DNA from: Phaeoceros laevis
Lineage: Eukaryota > Anthocerotophyta > Anthocerotopsida > Notothyladales
Assembly: GCA_049999765.1 (NCBI GenBank)
Contig: JBNGIQ010009183.1
Location: forward strand, 1-28,005
Direction: 5' to 3'
Length of the DNA stretch: 28,005 nt
Shown here: positions 19,110 through 27,234 of the stretch, piece after piece
Position numbering within the stretch: position 1 is the stretch's first letter
How the letters are laid out: each line of letters starts with the position of its first letter
The notes under the pieces: model-generated
The model's input: the letters and a program-made list of their open reading frames with translations, nothing else
What the model was told of the DNA's origin: nothing
Databases searched by the model: none
Translations under genes and position numbers: made by a program

Positions 19110-20019
19110 CTGGTTTGATAACTTCGCCGGGATTTGACTTAATCAGCAGCTGCCTGCCGTCAAGATGTGTAATCTTGAGGGAATTGGAAACCACAAAGTG
19201 CCTCAGCAAGAGACAAATTGTGCTCTACAAAAAGGTCGTCATTCTTTCTCTTGAACTTCAGGTGCTCCTTTTGTTGCAGGACAAAAATTATGTCTTCGGT
19301 GTGGGTGTCAGGCTGTCAAGGCAATGCAAGATCAGCAACAACTGAAGCAATACACATTGGGTTTTCAGAACTCAAGCTAACAACAACTCAAGCAGTACAC
19401 ATTGGGTTTTCAGAACTCAAGCTAGTCACTTACTGCCTCATCAGCTTCTCCCGTAAATGTGATCTTCCAGTTATGTTGCATGCCTTTCTCCACAATCACC
19501 TCCAACATTTTCTTATCCTGTACAACCTTCTGACCCTTGCATTGTGTACGTTTGTCTTTGTCGCTAATTGCCTCTCCTGCACATTTGCTTGATTAAGTTG
19601 AAACCACAATAGCGAGCTATGATAATTCCATCGCCTAGCTATGTGGAACTCAAATGAAGGAATTGACGATGATAACAGCACATTGGAACTCTCACCTGCA
19701 CCTTTGCAGTCCGGGTAGACATGCTGCATTTGCTGAATCATGTTGGGTACCGGTCCGAGCTGACAAATTGACACTTTCATTCCAGAGCCCTGGCATCCTA
19801 CACACACCGACTTGACGCCCCAGTTTTGGATCCTTTCCTGGGTGGGCAACATGCTTGCATGTCAGGAAACCGTTGTTACACCATCACAAACAGTGAGCGT
19901 AGTTCCTCAGCCTAGATCCCGGTACAGAGGTCTCCAGTACCCTTTGCATTTCGGGCAGAGAACGTTTCTAGACAATGACAGCTTTTTCAAAGTGCCATTG
20001 TACAAGTCCTCCAACGACA
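19110..20019 (-). pseudogene. DnaJ/Hsp40 (ATJ2/ATJ3-like) internal fragment with introns
   Basis: Four consecutive exons of a type I DnaJ, with GT-AG introns of 103, 119 and 121 bp. Exon a, 20019-19941 (VSLEDLYNGTLKKLSLSRN, CPKCKG). Exon b, 19837-19696 (GSKTGASSR, a TG slip near 19806-19801, GCQGSGMKVS, MIQQMQH, DCKGAG). Exon c, 19576-19434 (ISDKDKR, KMLEVIVEKGMQH, ITFTGEADEA). Exon d, 19312-19110 (DIIFVLQQKEH, DDLFVEHNLSLAEALCGFQF, a frameshift, ITHLDGRQLLIKSNPGE). Together these are the zinc-finger region and substrate-binding domain I of the cytosolic Hsp70 co-chaperone. The J domain, G/F region and C-terminal dimerisation part are missing. Two of the eight zinc cysteines are changed (Tyr in the third repeat, Arg in the fourth). 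Retained introns mean that the fragment arrived as DNA, not as a processed transcript. It cannot make a working DnaJ. Confidence 0.9.
19336..19425. repeat. 45-bp tandem duplication inside a DnaJ intron
   Basis: 19336-19380 and 19381-19425 agree at 42 of 45 bases. Both lie wholly inside the intron between exons c and d (19433-19313), so the duplication enlarged the intron without touching the exons. Confidence 0.9.
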
Positions 20020-20101
20020 CTAGCAGCAGCCTTGCAGGCCGCCATGCCTAGGGCGCCACAGCTCTGCTCGCCCAGGTCGCCATGCTCATCAACATGCCAT
20101 G

Positions 20102-20187
20102 CCAAACCCTCGCAGGCCGCCACACCCCGCTCGCAATGGCAGCCGCCATGCCCGCAGGCCACACCAAACCCTCGTAGGCCGCCACAC
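20102..20187. repeat. 24-bp direct repeat (ccaaaccctcgcaggcc...)
   Basis: Copies at 20102-20125 and 20164-20187 differ at one base; period 62. Confidence 0.8.
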
Positions 20188-20494
20188 ACCCGGGAAGGCC
20201 GCAGGCGCCATGCCCTGCACCTGGAGCCGATCCATCGTGACAAGAAGCTGCACACCAAAACTGCCGGTGGAGCTACATTTCTCGGCTGCATAATTGCACC
20301 AGCCACAATGCAGCATCCTATCAATTGCTTATGCTGCTGCTTCACGCATCCCTCTAACTCGCAGAGACAGATTGATCTGGCATGTCGGGTACCACAATTT
20401 GCCTTCTTGACATGACTGCTGCTTGCGCTGCAAATGCCAGTGACAACTGGATGCCGCAACACGGGGCAGGCACCTCCTCACCTGGACATGTAAC

Positions 20495-20569
20495 AATGCA
20501 GGTGGAAGTGGGAATATGAAAAATGCAAGTGGAAGTGGGAACATGCGCAATGCAAGTGGAAGTAGGAGC
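20495..20569. repeat. 27-bp tandem repeat, nearly three copies
   Basis: Units at 20495-20521, 20522-20548 and 20549-about 20569, each aatgca(a/g)gtggaagtggga-like. The period is nine codons and the forward frame reads Asn-Ala-Ser-Gly-Ser-Gly-Asn-Met-Arg, but no larger protein surrounds it. Confidence 0.8.
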
Positions 20570-21070
20570 AGCCACGGCTTGCGCAAACCTGCCGGTCCCG
20601 CAGCTGCTCCTCCCTTGGCAGCTTGCGAGGCGGGGCGGCAGCAGCAGCCTCTGATGGCTGCCGCGGCCCGCTCAGAGCTCTCCCCTAGCTCGGACGTCAC
20701 CAGCGCCTGCCGCAGCTGCTCCGCTCATGACTAAAACAGCGATGGATGTGCCTGCGGAGATTGATGGCCCCTGCGGCCACCGCAACCAGGCCTTGTCTCT
20801 GTCTCTGTTCTGGATTCCGGCAAGCAGCTGCTGCCTCCTCGGTGCGTGGATTCCGTAACCGCAGACGAGTCTGGTGGCGGACACCAGGGTGGACAAGCGC
20901 TGCGGAAGCTTTCGTGCTTCCATGCTTCCGTGCTTCCTGCAAGGGCCAGTGCCGTCGCAGTCCAGGGAGGACACTGTTACGGCCAACCAGATACTGTCAC
21001 GCAGCACAAGCATACCGGCACGGGTACAGGCATCAGCCGGTAAAGAGTGGGCGTGTGGCCCATGAGGCCA

Positions 21071-21150
21071 CCCATGAGATTACGAGTTCAGCCACGAGAT
21101 TACGAGTTCACCCACGAGATTACGAGTCCACCCTTGCAAAAAGGGTGGAC
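21071..21150. repeat. Three 20-bp repeats followed by a perfect 10-bp hairpin
   Basis: cccacgagattacgagttca-like units at 21071-21090, 21091-21110 and 21111-21130. The last runs into GTCCACCCTT (21126-21135), loop GCAAA, AAGGGTGGAC (21141-21150). CTAA followed by T comes 2 bases later (21153-21157), and recognisable gypsy coding sequence starts right after. A hairpin near a CTRR end is a Helitron 3'-end feature, but the spacing is shorter than usual. Confidence 0.8.
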
Positions 21151-21158
21151 ACCTAATC

Positions 21159-21625
21159 GTGCCCACGCCCCCCAGCATAGGGACACTCTTCGTTATGCAC
21201 ACACTCGTGGTGGCAGCTACCTTCCCAAGGCAAGAAAGTTTGAGCCAGGTGATTTCGTTTATCTGCAGAAGTAAACTGCCAACACTCTGGATACTGCTGC
21301 AAGTCGGATCATCCTTCGTGTCAAGCAGGTTAAACCCTCGGGAGTAATTGTTTTACAGGGCCAAGATGGCAGGACTTGGAATGATCACCAGAAAAATTGT
21401 GCACCATGTCATCTCCCTAACCTGGATCCTACCGTGGTCACTGCTGATTGGAGGCCGCCCCCAGACTTCCCATGCAAGGTTTGTTTAAGGATAGATGATG
21501 CCGCACAAATGCTGATGTGCGATGATTGTAACAGTGGGTACCACATGTTTTGTTTACGTCCTCCTCTTACACTCCTGCCGGATGGAAGATGGTCGTGCCC
21601 AGCATGCTCACCGTCCCCTTCATGA
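21159..21625 (+). pseudogene. Ty3/gypsy pol 3' end: post-integrase linker and PHD finger
   Basis: One frame reads QHRDTLRYAHTRGG, KFEPGDFVYLQK, an in-frame TAA (21272-21274), then SRIILRVKQVKPSGVIVLQGQDGRTW, CAPCHLPNLDPTV. It ends in a complete Cys4-His-Cys3 PHD finger (PCKVC, MCDDCNSGYHMFC, DGRWSCPAC; about 21470-21612) and stops at 21623-21625. The linker is of the kind that follows gypsy integrases (GDFVYLQ). A PHD finger is a histone-tail reader, and here sits where chromoviruses carry a chromodomain, so a role in target-site choice is plausible inference. Nothing of RT or integrase precedes it locally. The polypurine tract and LTR begin 28 bases after the stop, confirming that this is the true pol end. 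Confidence 0.8.
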
Positions 21626-21652
21626 CGGCTGCAGCATTGCTAGCACAATGCT

Positions 21653-21662
21653 GGGGGGGGAG
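21653..21662 (+). other. Polypurine tract
   Basis: Eight G then AG, immediately before TG at 21663. This is the plus-strand primer position for a Ty3/gypsy element and agrees with the pol end just upstream. Confidence 0.7.
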
Positions 21663-22140
21663 TGCAGTTCTTTGCTTTTGACTTGTTTCAGTCAAGTTGT
21701 GCTGCTGCCGCTGAAGTCAGTAAGCTTGACCAGTTTTATGCCTTTTTGTCACGCATGACTGCTAATGCTACATATTTAGCAATGCTAGCAGGATAGTTCA
21801 GGTCTTGTCCTTGTATTTCTGGTAGCTATGTAGCTACGTAGTAGTGCATGTGTCTTTCACTTTTTGTTTTAATCAACCACTTACGAAGGAATGTAGTAGT
21901 AACCGGCTGCTGCATTCTAGGATTCAGGCTAGGCTTGTGTTGCACGACTTTTCACAGCAAAGGATGCCATGTAGCACGACAGCTGTCAGGTTATTCTGAT
22001 AGGCATCTGCTAAGGCGTACAGGCTAGCCTTTGTAGTAGGTTGATAGGTGGATTTGCCTTTTTCACATAGCGTAATCCCTTAGCCATTTCTAGCTTGGTC
22101 TATAACCACGAGTTATTACAAGTTCCGCGATACATGAACA
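21663..22140 (+). mobile_element. Probable 3' LTR of the PHD-type gypsy element
   Basis: Starts TGCAGTTC right after the polypurine tract. No ORF inside; tagctatgtagctacgtag near 21828-21848 is partly palindromic, and tctataac at about 22109 could be the TATA box. The right end is uncertain: acatgaaca at 22140 gives a TG...CA element of 478 bp, but I cannot confirm it without the 5' LTR. Confidence 0.5.
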
Positions 22141-22490
22141 GTGTTACCGGCCGTCCCAGGCAACGGGACGTAACTGGCCAGTTTTAGTTTCAGTTGGCAT
22201 TCAAGTGAAGCTGGTGAGTGGAGGCTGCACGTGGAGCTGTGATGGCGCCTCGTGGGAACACCAACGGGCGCAGTGATGGAGCGCAACGCCACCAAGACGT
22301 TAACGGCAGCAGGATCGCCGCCCTGCCGCGCAGCTGTTCTTAGGGCTGGCCGGCGGTCATGTTTCTCAGTTTTGCAATTCTCTATGCTGTACGCAGCTGT
22401 CGTAGCACCAGCGCACTCTTCCTTCTTTTCCCCTCGACATTACCTTCGTTCATTCCTGTCCCTACCCTTCTCTTCTACCTGTACGCCAGA
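22141..22490. other. Leader region, no gene recognised
   Basis: Contains a small hairpin (CGTCCC, 7-nt loop, GGGACG at 22152-22170) and a short ORF from ATG 22242 (MAPRGNTNGRSDG, about 33 codons) of unknown meaning. The longer frame opening at 22252 runs across the next coding region in another frame and looks like its shadow. Confidence 0.4.
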
Positions 22491-23307
22491 ATGGCCTCTA
22501 CAGACTCCCCAAATTCGTTCTGCCAGTCTCCTAACTACTTGCCCGGCAGCACCTCGCCAGCCCTTCCTCTGTCTGCCATGCAAACTTACACTCGACCGTC
22601 CCCACCTCCTAGTCCTAAACGATCTCTTGGTTCACCTAACCATCTGCTTAGCATCCCTCAGGAAGCCTCTGCCTCCTTCATTCCGCCCACATCAGTCCCT
22701 TCCTCGGGCTCTTTCGTCACAGCCTTCACCCCTTCGCCACCCTCGGAGCTACCGCTCGATTCTGGTCCTGCTGAATGGCGCATTGAACGACGACACCCTA
22801 CCCCTGCCCAACGCCAGCAATAGACGTCTCCGACCAAGGCGGACATCATCCGTGCGGCGTTCTCTCAACTTGTCCACGCCGCCGAGACTGGTGGCAGCAA
22901 CACGCAAGACTGGGGAGCTGCCACGCTCCAGGAGTGCATGGACAGCTCTCGCCCTGACGTTAAGAAGGTGTTCCAAAAGTGCCCGTCCATTCGTAGGGTG
23001 CAGTCTCTTCTAACCCTTTTGTCGAAGGACCCGGTGTATCTTGCAGAGACGAGATCCTCCGTCTGTGGATCGGCCTCCGTCCCGCCGTCAGGCCCTTCAT
23101 CAGGAACTTACAGCGAAGCTGCACTGGCGCATGGTGGAAGGGTCGGCCCGCCGGAGTGCTGCCATCACTGAAATGCACACCATCCTCCTTACTAAGGATG
23201 TTGCTGCCCTCAGGCGCCTGGCGCCCAAACTGGATCAACTCACGCAACGGGAGTTGGTTCGCACGCCGGCCTTTACTGCTAAACTTGCTGAGCTCCGTGA
23301 GATTACT
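22491..23307 (+). pseudogene. Unrecognised protein, interrupted by a copia LTR
   Basis: From ATG 22491 (context agaATGg) a frame reads MASTDSPNSFCQSPN and a long Ser/Pro-rich stretch to a TAG at 22821-22823. The same frame then goes on coherently (TSPTKADIIRAAFSQLVHAAE, DVKKVFQKCPSIRRVQSLLTLLSKDP). Near 23040 it shifts to another frame that reads a helix-rich, charged sequence (HQELTAKLHWRMVEGSARRS, AALRRLAPKLDQLTQRELV, FTAKLAELREIT). This is cut at 23307, where the LTR starting TGTTGG begins. I do not recognise the family. A disordered N-terminus followed by helices would fit a retroelement gag or a plant nuclear protein. Confidence 0.5.
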
Positions 23308-23565
23308 TGTTGGAAAAGGGATTAACCCTAATGCCTTTATACTCGAATGCTTAAATAGCTAGTTAGGGTTTGCATGTTTTAGATACAAAACGCTACCCTA
23401 ACTCTATGGGCAGAAGGCCAACAGCCAACTGCCGGGTAACGGCTAACTGCCATACCGACTTCTTGTTCACGCGACCACAAAGGTCGACGGACACAACAAT
23501 ATAATCTATCTTTTCCTCACGCACATCTCGCTCTTGCTCCGCCGATCCTAGTCTATGTTTTAATA
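23308..23565 (+). mobile_element. Ty1/copia 5' LTR
   Basis: Starts TGTTGGAA, the usual plant copia LTR start, and ends directly at the primer-binding site; the last dinucleotide is TA rather than CA. About 258 bp. cttaaatag near 23350 is TATA-like. A nested hairpin lies at 23361-23403 (AGTTAGGGT with ACCCTAACT; inside it GTTTT with AAAAC). Five bases before the start (ttact, 23303-23307) should be the target-site duplication. Confidence 0.8.
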
Positions 23566-23577
23566 TGGTATCAGAGC
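23566..23577 (+). other. Copia primer-binding site, initiator tRNA-Met
   Basis: TGGTATCAGAGC, complementary to initiator tRNA-Met, directly after the LTR. An ATG follows at 23579. Confidence 0.93.
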
Positions 23578-23578
23578 T

Positions 23579-24424
23579 ATGGATCCCAGCATCGTGGATC
23601 CCAGCTATGGTCGCCTTGCTCACTTGCTTTCATTAATGAATCCAGATCTGGCGTTCATAGTTGCACAAGGTTATTCACGGAAAGATCCTGCAGTCTTTGA
23701 GCACCTCCACTCTTTTCTCCTTTGCCATGACACCCCAGAGGACAAATCTGCGCTTACCTTCCCCTTGAAAAAGAGAGTGCGAGTCTTGAGGAAGCGTAGC
23801 ACCAGGTCTTGATCTCTGAAGCGCACCAATGCCTCAGAGAAGGTGCCAAGGTTCCCATTGGCACGCTCCAGGGTCCTCACGGGGTAGAGGGTTTTGCCAC
23901 GCACCACAACACAGATTTGTTAGACATTCACCACCTCCACATTGCTGCAACAACTGCGCATCCACAAGAGCAAACATCTTTGATTACCCTGCACGAGAAG
24001 AGTCAGAACTTCAATCCGTTGTCTACTCTCTGTCCTCCTATTGTAGAATCCAGTTACCGGATCTCCTAGCTTCTGTCAACGATGTGAAGATTTCTGTCAC
24101 AAGAGCACATCAAGCTCTTGCCAACCTGTCTCACCAGGTCTCCAATTTGCGAAAAGACCAGCAGTCAGTCAACACTCAAATAGTCAAACACCTTCTCTTG
24201 CAAAAGCTGGTAGAAAGCAAATCCGTCAACCCAACTTTGGAGCCGGTGGCAGTTGACGCATCCAAAGAGAGTTTGCTGGAGCAGTACGTGGAGGCAACCG
24301 GCGAATGTTTCCTAGAGGGCGCCGAGGGAAGTCACAAGAGCCAACAGGGAGCGAACTTGTAAAGGACCCTCGTGCAAGGAGGAAGGTCCGTTCGGTTTCA
24401 CCGAAGCGGAAGCCATTCAGAGTC
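23579..24424 (+). pseudogene. Copia 5' leader ORF remnant (extra N-terminal protein)
   Basis: From ATG 23579 the frame reads MDPSIVDPSYGRLAHLLSLM to a stop at 23812. The sense then seems to pass through two other frames: HQCLREGAKVPI..LDIHHLHIA, and then a helical, coiled-coil-like stretch ALANLSHQVSNLRKDQQSVN..HLLLQKLVESK, up to about 24360. The pieces are coherent but shifted, so a leader protein or gag extension of about 280 residues once existed here. Plant copia elements do not usually carry one; I do not recognise it. Confidence 0.45.
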
Positions 24425-25120
24425 ATGGCGAATCCACCACCAGCTGCAACACCGGTGACAAACATAAGGTTAGATTTCAAGGACCGAGATCGGTTCGACG
24501 GCTCCGGCTACGATGTCTGGATGCAGAGGGTGAAGATTCTTCTCCGACTTGAGGACCTGTGGGATGTGGCTTCTGGCGCAACCGCCAAGCCCGCTGCCGC
24601 AATGGCAGCCCCGGATGTCATCGCCGAGTGGGAGAAGACCGACCTGCGTGCACGAGCCTTGCTTCAGTCCGCGCTGGACAGCTCAATGATGCACCATGTC
24701 GACGACGCCGAGACCACAGCTCAAGCTTGGGTGTCCCTCCATCAGGTCTTCGCAACAACGAATTCAACATCGCTTATTTCAGCCAGCCGTCTTTTCTGGA
24801 ATCTGCACATGAAGGAGTCACAGTCGGTCAAACAACACATCCAGCAGTTCCGCCACTTGAGGCAACGGCTGGCGTCGGCCGGCACAGAGGTCTCGGAGCT
24901 CCAAGCTGCCATTGCTCTCCTCATGTCTCTGCCAGAACGGTTCAGAACTTTTGTAAGTACTCAGAACGCAACCCTGCGAGCAGCAGCAGCGGCGCCTGCA
25001 GGTACAGTGACAATCACATTGTGAGAAATCATCGGAGCATTGCTCGAGGAGGAGTCCTCTCACAATTCAACTCGAGGAGCGTCTTCATCCTCAGGCAACA
25101 GCAATAGTCGAGTCCTTTTT
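24425..25120 (+). pseudogene. Copia gag
   Basis: MANPPPAATPVTNIRLDF at 24425 starts a typical copia gag (UBN2-like): FDGSGYDVWMQRVKILL, WEKTDLRARALLQSALD, AWVSLHQVF, LHMKESQSVKQHIQQFRHLRQRLASAG, LLMSLPERFRTF. A TGA at 25022-25024 interrupts it; the same frame continues (EIIGALLEEE) to the G-run at 25128-25133, where a length change moves the sense into the pol frame. The frame is also open upstream to 24305 with a basic segment (VRSVSPKRK). Confidence 0.85.
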
Positions 25121-26990
25121 GCCGCAAGGGGGGAGAGGGCGAGGCCGTTTTCAAGCCGGCCGACCACCTTGGCAGTCCAAGAAGCCAGCTGACAATAAAA
25201 GCTGGGAGAGCTCACCTTTGACAAAGAAGAAAGGTAGCTGTAACTGGTGTCTTTTCCCTGGACACCACGAACATGAATGTCGCAAGAAGAAGGCCGAAGA
25301 ACCTCGCCGGACAGCACCTCCAGAAGCTCATGCTGTTACCAAGGCTCGAGGCCCATCCATCCTTGCGGTGTACCTAGTGCATGCAGCTGGCGACAAGCAT
25401 GCTTTGTACCTGGACTCTGGGGCGTCTGCTCACATCTGCAACACCAAGGCTGCATTCGTCTTTTACAAGCAAGGCCCGGCACGATAGTATGTGCTGTTGG
25501 GTGACGACAGCTGCCTGAAGATCGAGGGTTTGGGTGCCGTCGAAGTCACTCTCAACAATGGAGACTTTCTAACTTTGGATGACGTGCTGTACGTTCCACA
25601 GATGGCGAAGAACCTTGTCTTAGTCCGCCAACTCTGTAAGCAGCACAAGTTTGGAGTATGTTTCCGGGCAGAGGTTTGCGTCGTAAGTGACGAAGGGGGA
25701 GATGGACGCCAAATTGCTCAAGGCTCACCTGTCCATGACTTGTACAAGCTTGACATCACTTTCCGGCGACTGAATGAAGGGAAGCCAAGTGCAAGAGCTG
25801 CAGTCTCGAGAAGAATCTCTGCATCTGATGAAGCTTTCCTATGGCATTTCCGACTCGGGCACACGAATTTTCAATGCCTCCAACGCATTGCCAACTCGGA
25901 TCTGTACAGAGATAGACTAGATCTGTCAGTCCCAGATGATGTTTTTTGTGAATCTTGTGTGTATGGCAAGCATCATAAGCTGCCGCATAACAATAAGGAT
26001 GCCACACGAGCTACACAGCTGTTAGAAGTCGTGCATACTGACCTGTGTGGCCCTATGTCTACCACATCTTTTGGTGGGGCCAAGTACTTCATGGTCATTG
26101 TAGATGATTGGAGTCGTTTTACCCTGACATATTTTCTGTCACATAAAAGTCAGGCGTAAGACATGTTTTTCAGGTACATACAGTATGCGGAGCGCTTCAC
26201 AGGCCATAAACTGAAGAGCCTGAGAAGTGACAACGCAGGTGAACTGGCCCTTGGCGATTTTAAGGCATACTGTGAGAAGGAAGGCATAGCAAGGCAATTT
26301 ACGGTGGCTTACTCTTCTGATCAAAACCCTCTCTCAGAAAGAAAGAACCGATACATACAAGAAGGTGCGAAGACAATGCTCCACCAGGCCCAGCTGTCTC
26401 GAGGATACTGGGCAGAGGCAGCCTCTGCTGTGACCTACATCCAGAACTGACTACCAACATCAGCATTCACTGGAGAGACACCATATCAGCGCTGGACAGG
26501 TCACAAACCCCAAATAACTCACCTCCGTGTTTTCGGCTCACCAGTGTACATCCATGTCCCTACACAGACTAGGCGGAAGATGGATTACAAGGCACGCAAG
26601 CTGCTGTTTGTAGGGTACACGGAGGGAATCAAGGGATATAAAGTTTTCGATCCAGCAACTCGGAAGACAATCTACTCTCGGCACGTCATATTTGACGAAC
26701 ACCATGTTCTGGACTCAAGCTCAAAGACGTCCATGGAAAATAGTGATCAGAGTAGTGCGTCAGATAGTCAAGCTACAAACGTTTTTCCTAACAGTAGTAG
26801 TACGAGTAGCATGCCTAGCAATGTTCAGAACATTACTCATTTCTCATCTGACAGTGACAGTGACAGTGACACTCACAGCTATGACATGGATAATGATGAG
26901 CCCCCGTCTCCACCTGCTAATCTTACCCATACAGAGACAGGCGCTGACGGCGAGACTGATTTACCCTCGGGTGACGTCAGCATTTTCTAG
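25119..26990 (+). pseudogene. Copia zinc knuckle, protease and integrase; reverse transcriptase missing
   Basis: A single frame throughout, with three in-frame stops (25485-25487, 26157-26159, 26448-26450). In order: Arg/Gly-rich stretch; CCHC knuckle CNWCLFPGHHEHEC; aspartic protease LYLDSGASAHIC (Asp codon 25413); integrase zinc-binding region (HFRLGHTN, CESCVYGKHHK); integrase core with Asp at 26040 (VHTDLCGP), Asp at 26229 (LRSDNAGE) and Glu at 26337, spaced DX35E; then the copia C-terminal box (HLRVFGSPVYIHV, RKLLFVGY, YSRHVIFDE). A Ser/Asp-rich linker with a (GACAGT)n-encoded Ser-Asp run follows, and the frame stops at 26990. RT and RNase H, which should come next, are absent because another LTR-like sequence starts at 26999. 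Confidence 0.93.
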
Positions 26991-26998
26991 GATGACAG

Positions 26999-27220
26999 TG
27001 TCATGCCGTAGTAGAAGTGGTCATAATTAAGTGTGATTAATTAAGTTAATTAAGTTAGCTATGGTTAGTTAATCTAACCATAGTTAGGTTAGTTAGGGAT
27101 CATGAGTTAGGGAAATCCCCGCGGCCTCTTGTGATTGACCGGGGATCCACCTTATAAGGAGGACAGCAGAGTCCAGATGTGCTTTCCTTGGAGAGGAGGC
27201 GCTCAAGACTTACCGTAGCC
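26999..27220 (+). mobile_element. Probable 5' LTR of a third LTR retrotransposon
   Basis: Begins TGTCATGCCG directly after the truncated copia integrase region. It has repeated ttaattaag words, a perfect hairpin (CTATGGTTAG, TTAAT, CTAACCATAG; 27059-27083) and a TATA-like CCTTATAAGG at 27150-27159, all before a gag ORF. The right end is not defined (perhaps the CA near 27220), and I found no recognisable primer-binding site. gacag at 26994-26998 would be the target-site duplication. Confidence 0.5.
27059..27083. repeat. Perfect 10-bp stem hairpin in LTR
   Basis: CTATGGTTAG (27059-27068), loop TTAAT, CTAACCATAG (27074-27083). Confidence 0.85.
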
Positions 27221-27234
27221 ACAAAGTGAGGCTG

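Larger units (their letters stand above)
20020..21070. other. GC-rich region with short repeats, no gene recognised
   Basis: Where the J-domain exons of the DnaJ gene should lie, the sequence is instead Gly/Ala-codon-like and low in complexity. Long overlapping ORFs on both strands (for example 19975-20415, 20672-21013) are composition artefacts without domains. A small TGTTACGG preceded by gggagg at about 20964-20982 resembles an LTR start after a polypurine tract, but is not supported further. Confidence 0.45.

Noticed and set aside
20964-20990. gggaggacac followed by TGTTACGG, like a polypurine tract and LTR start
   Set aside because: No pol remains upstream and no LTR partner was found; only the short motif supports it.
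19027-21170. Near-identical 16-base direct repeat (aatcgtgcccacgccc) at 19026-19041 and 21155-21170 flanking the DnaJ fragment, like a Mutator target duplication
   Set aside because: A 15/16 match is expected by chance somewhere in a window this size. No terminal inverted repeats sit inside it, and the left flank is not gypsy sequence as an empty-site model would need.
22252-23013. 253-codon forward ORF
   Set aside because: It overlaps the more coherent frame from 22491 in another phase and has a Leu/Pro/Arg-rich composition typical of a shadow frame.
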